NCBI GenBank assembly: GCA_019894735.1
Contig: JAGXOB010000133.1
Location: forward strand, 1-6,154
Direction of reading: 5' to 3'
Length of the DNA stretch: 6,154 nucleotides
Source of the DNA: Promethearchaeota archaeon
GTDB lineage: Archaea > Asgardarchaeota > Lokiarchaeia > Sigynarchaeales > SOKP01
Shown: one piece after another, positions 5,561 through 6,154 of the stretch
Layout: each line of letters starts with the position of its first letter
How positions within the stretch are numbered: the stretch's first letter is position 1
The notes under the pieces: generated by a model
Database searches by the model: none
The model's input: only the letters and a program-made list of their open reading frames with translations
Told to the model about the DNA's origin: nothing
Made by a program: the position numbers and the translations under genes

Positions 5561-6154
5561 GTGTTTAAAATAGAAATAGAAACAGAAACAGTCCCGATGC
5601 AAACTGGTCTAGAATCCTCAATGGAAACGCAAGAGATGAAGCCTGAAACAGAAACGAGTTTTAAGAAGATACATTACGTATTGTTCCTATTCGTATTTGT
5701 TCAAGTTATTTGGTATATGACTTTTTCCGAACCTTTGACTGTCCTCATCGGAGGAGAGCCGATCTGGCCTTTCTTCCTTAACGACGATGTAATATCAAGA
5801 ACTGCTCGACTTGTCATGATCTATCACTCGCTAGCTATACCCTTTTTTGTAGCGAATGTATTCTGGATATTAGAACACTACGAGATCCGTCCGAAGTTGC
5901 TTCCAACTTTAAAAATTCTTTTAGTACCTAGTGCGTTTATTGTAGGTATAAACGGAATGCTTTTTGCCTATACACGTCTAAGACTTTTCCACGAGCTTTT
6001 CACTTTTGGTTTACTGCTGGTTTTTATAGGTGGAATAGTATTTATTGTTTCAGCTTGGCCAGTTAAAGGGAGATTTCCAAAACATAATCCGCTTGGATCT
6101 ACGTTCCGTGGATTGAACTTAGAGTATTTCAACCTTGTTGTTTTAGCAATATGC
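5561..6154 (+). CDS. Second heme-copper-superfamily-like membrane protein (partial, 3' end beyond window)
   Basis: 198 codons are visible, open to the last base, covering helices 1-4 and the start of helix 5. The product is a paralog of the 239-1666 protein. VMIYHSLAIPF (85-95) matches its helix 2, with H89 at the low-spin-heme ligand position. FAYTRLRLFHELFTFGLL (135-152) matches its helix 4, with H144 equivalent to H116. The two align without gaps from helix 2 to helix 4; I count 27 identities in 79 positions, and the H-to-H spacing is 55 in both. Histidines in the loop before helix 2 of the first copy (50, 51, 54) are not conserved here. An acidic, Thr/Glu-rich tail precedes helix 1. GTG 5561 is the first start after a stop at 5543-5545; ATG 5597, 5621 or 5636 are alternatives. 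Helices 6, 7 and 10, which decide whether a catalytic metal site exists, lie outside the window. Confidence 0.68.
   Translation, partial: MFKIEIETETVPMQTGLESSMETQEMKPETETSFKKIHYVLFLFVFVQVIWYMTFSEPLTVLIGGEPIWPFFLNDDVISRTARLVMIYHSLAIPFFVANVFWILEHYEIRPKLLPTLKILLVPSAFIVGINGMLFAYTRLRLFHELFTFGLLLVFIGGIVFIVSAWPVKGRFPKHNPLGSTFRGLNLEYFNLVVLAIC

Overview
The window is very AT-rich. Its intergenic DNA is dominated by A and T runs, while the coding DNA is richer in GC. It looks archaeal: AT-rich TATA-like boxes lie at plausible distances upstream of the genes, poly-T tracts follow the stop codons, Shine-Dalgarno sequences are weak or absent, start codons are mixed (TTG, ATG, GTG), and one exported protein carries several N-glycosylation sequons. 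An Asgard-type archaeon is a reasonable guess, but nothing here proves the lineage.

Layout, left to right: (1) a leader with a small GC-rich hairpin and a TATA box; (2) 239-1666 (+), a 12-helix membrane protein that I read as a divergent member of the heme-copper oxidase / NO reductase catalytic-subunit superfamily; (3) 1876-2559 (+), an exported, C-terminally anchored protein whose ectodomain has superoxide-reductase-like motifs; (4) a convergent, gene-free region with T-rich terminators on both strands; (5) 2912-3682 (-), a six-helix membrane protein of unknown family; (6) a 911-bp divergent intergenic region framed by a 157-bp perfect inverted repeat, whose two arms are the upstream regions of the genes on either side; (7) 4594-5316 (+), a seven-helix membrane protein of unknown family; (8) 5561 to the window end (+), a second heme-copper-like protein, paralogous to (2) and cut off by the window.

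Every gene here encodes a membrane or membrane-anchored protein. Both heme-copper-like proteins keep the helix-2 heme-ligand histidine. The complete copy also keeps the helix-10 His-x-His pair and a helix-6 His, but has neither the helix-7 His-His pair nor the helix-6 tyrosine of true oxidases. My inference is a membrane redox or gas-reactive module: two heme-bearing core subunits with an altered catalytic site, an outward-facing SOR-like protein as possible redox partner or reactive-oxygen scavenger, and two small membrane proteins placed under identical promoters by the inverted repeat. The homology rests on manual motif alignment. The functional link between the genes rests on proximity and the shared promoter only.
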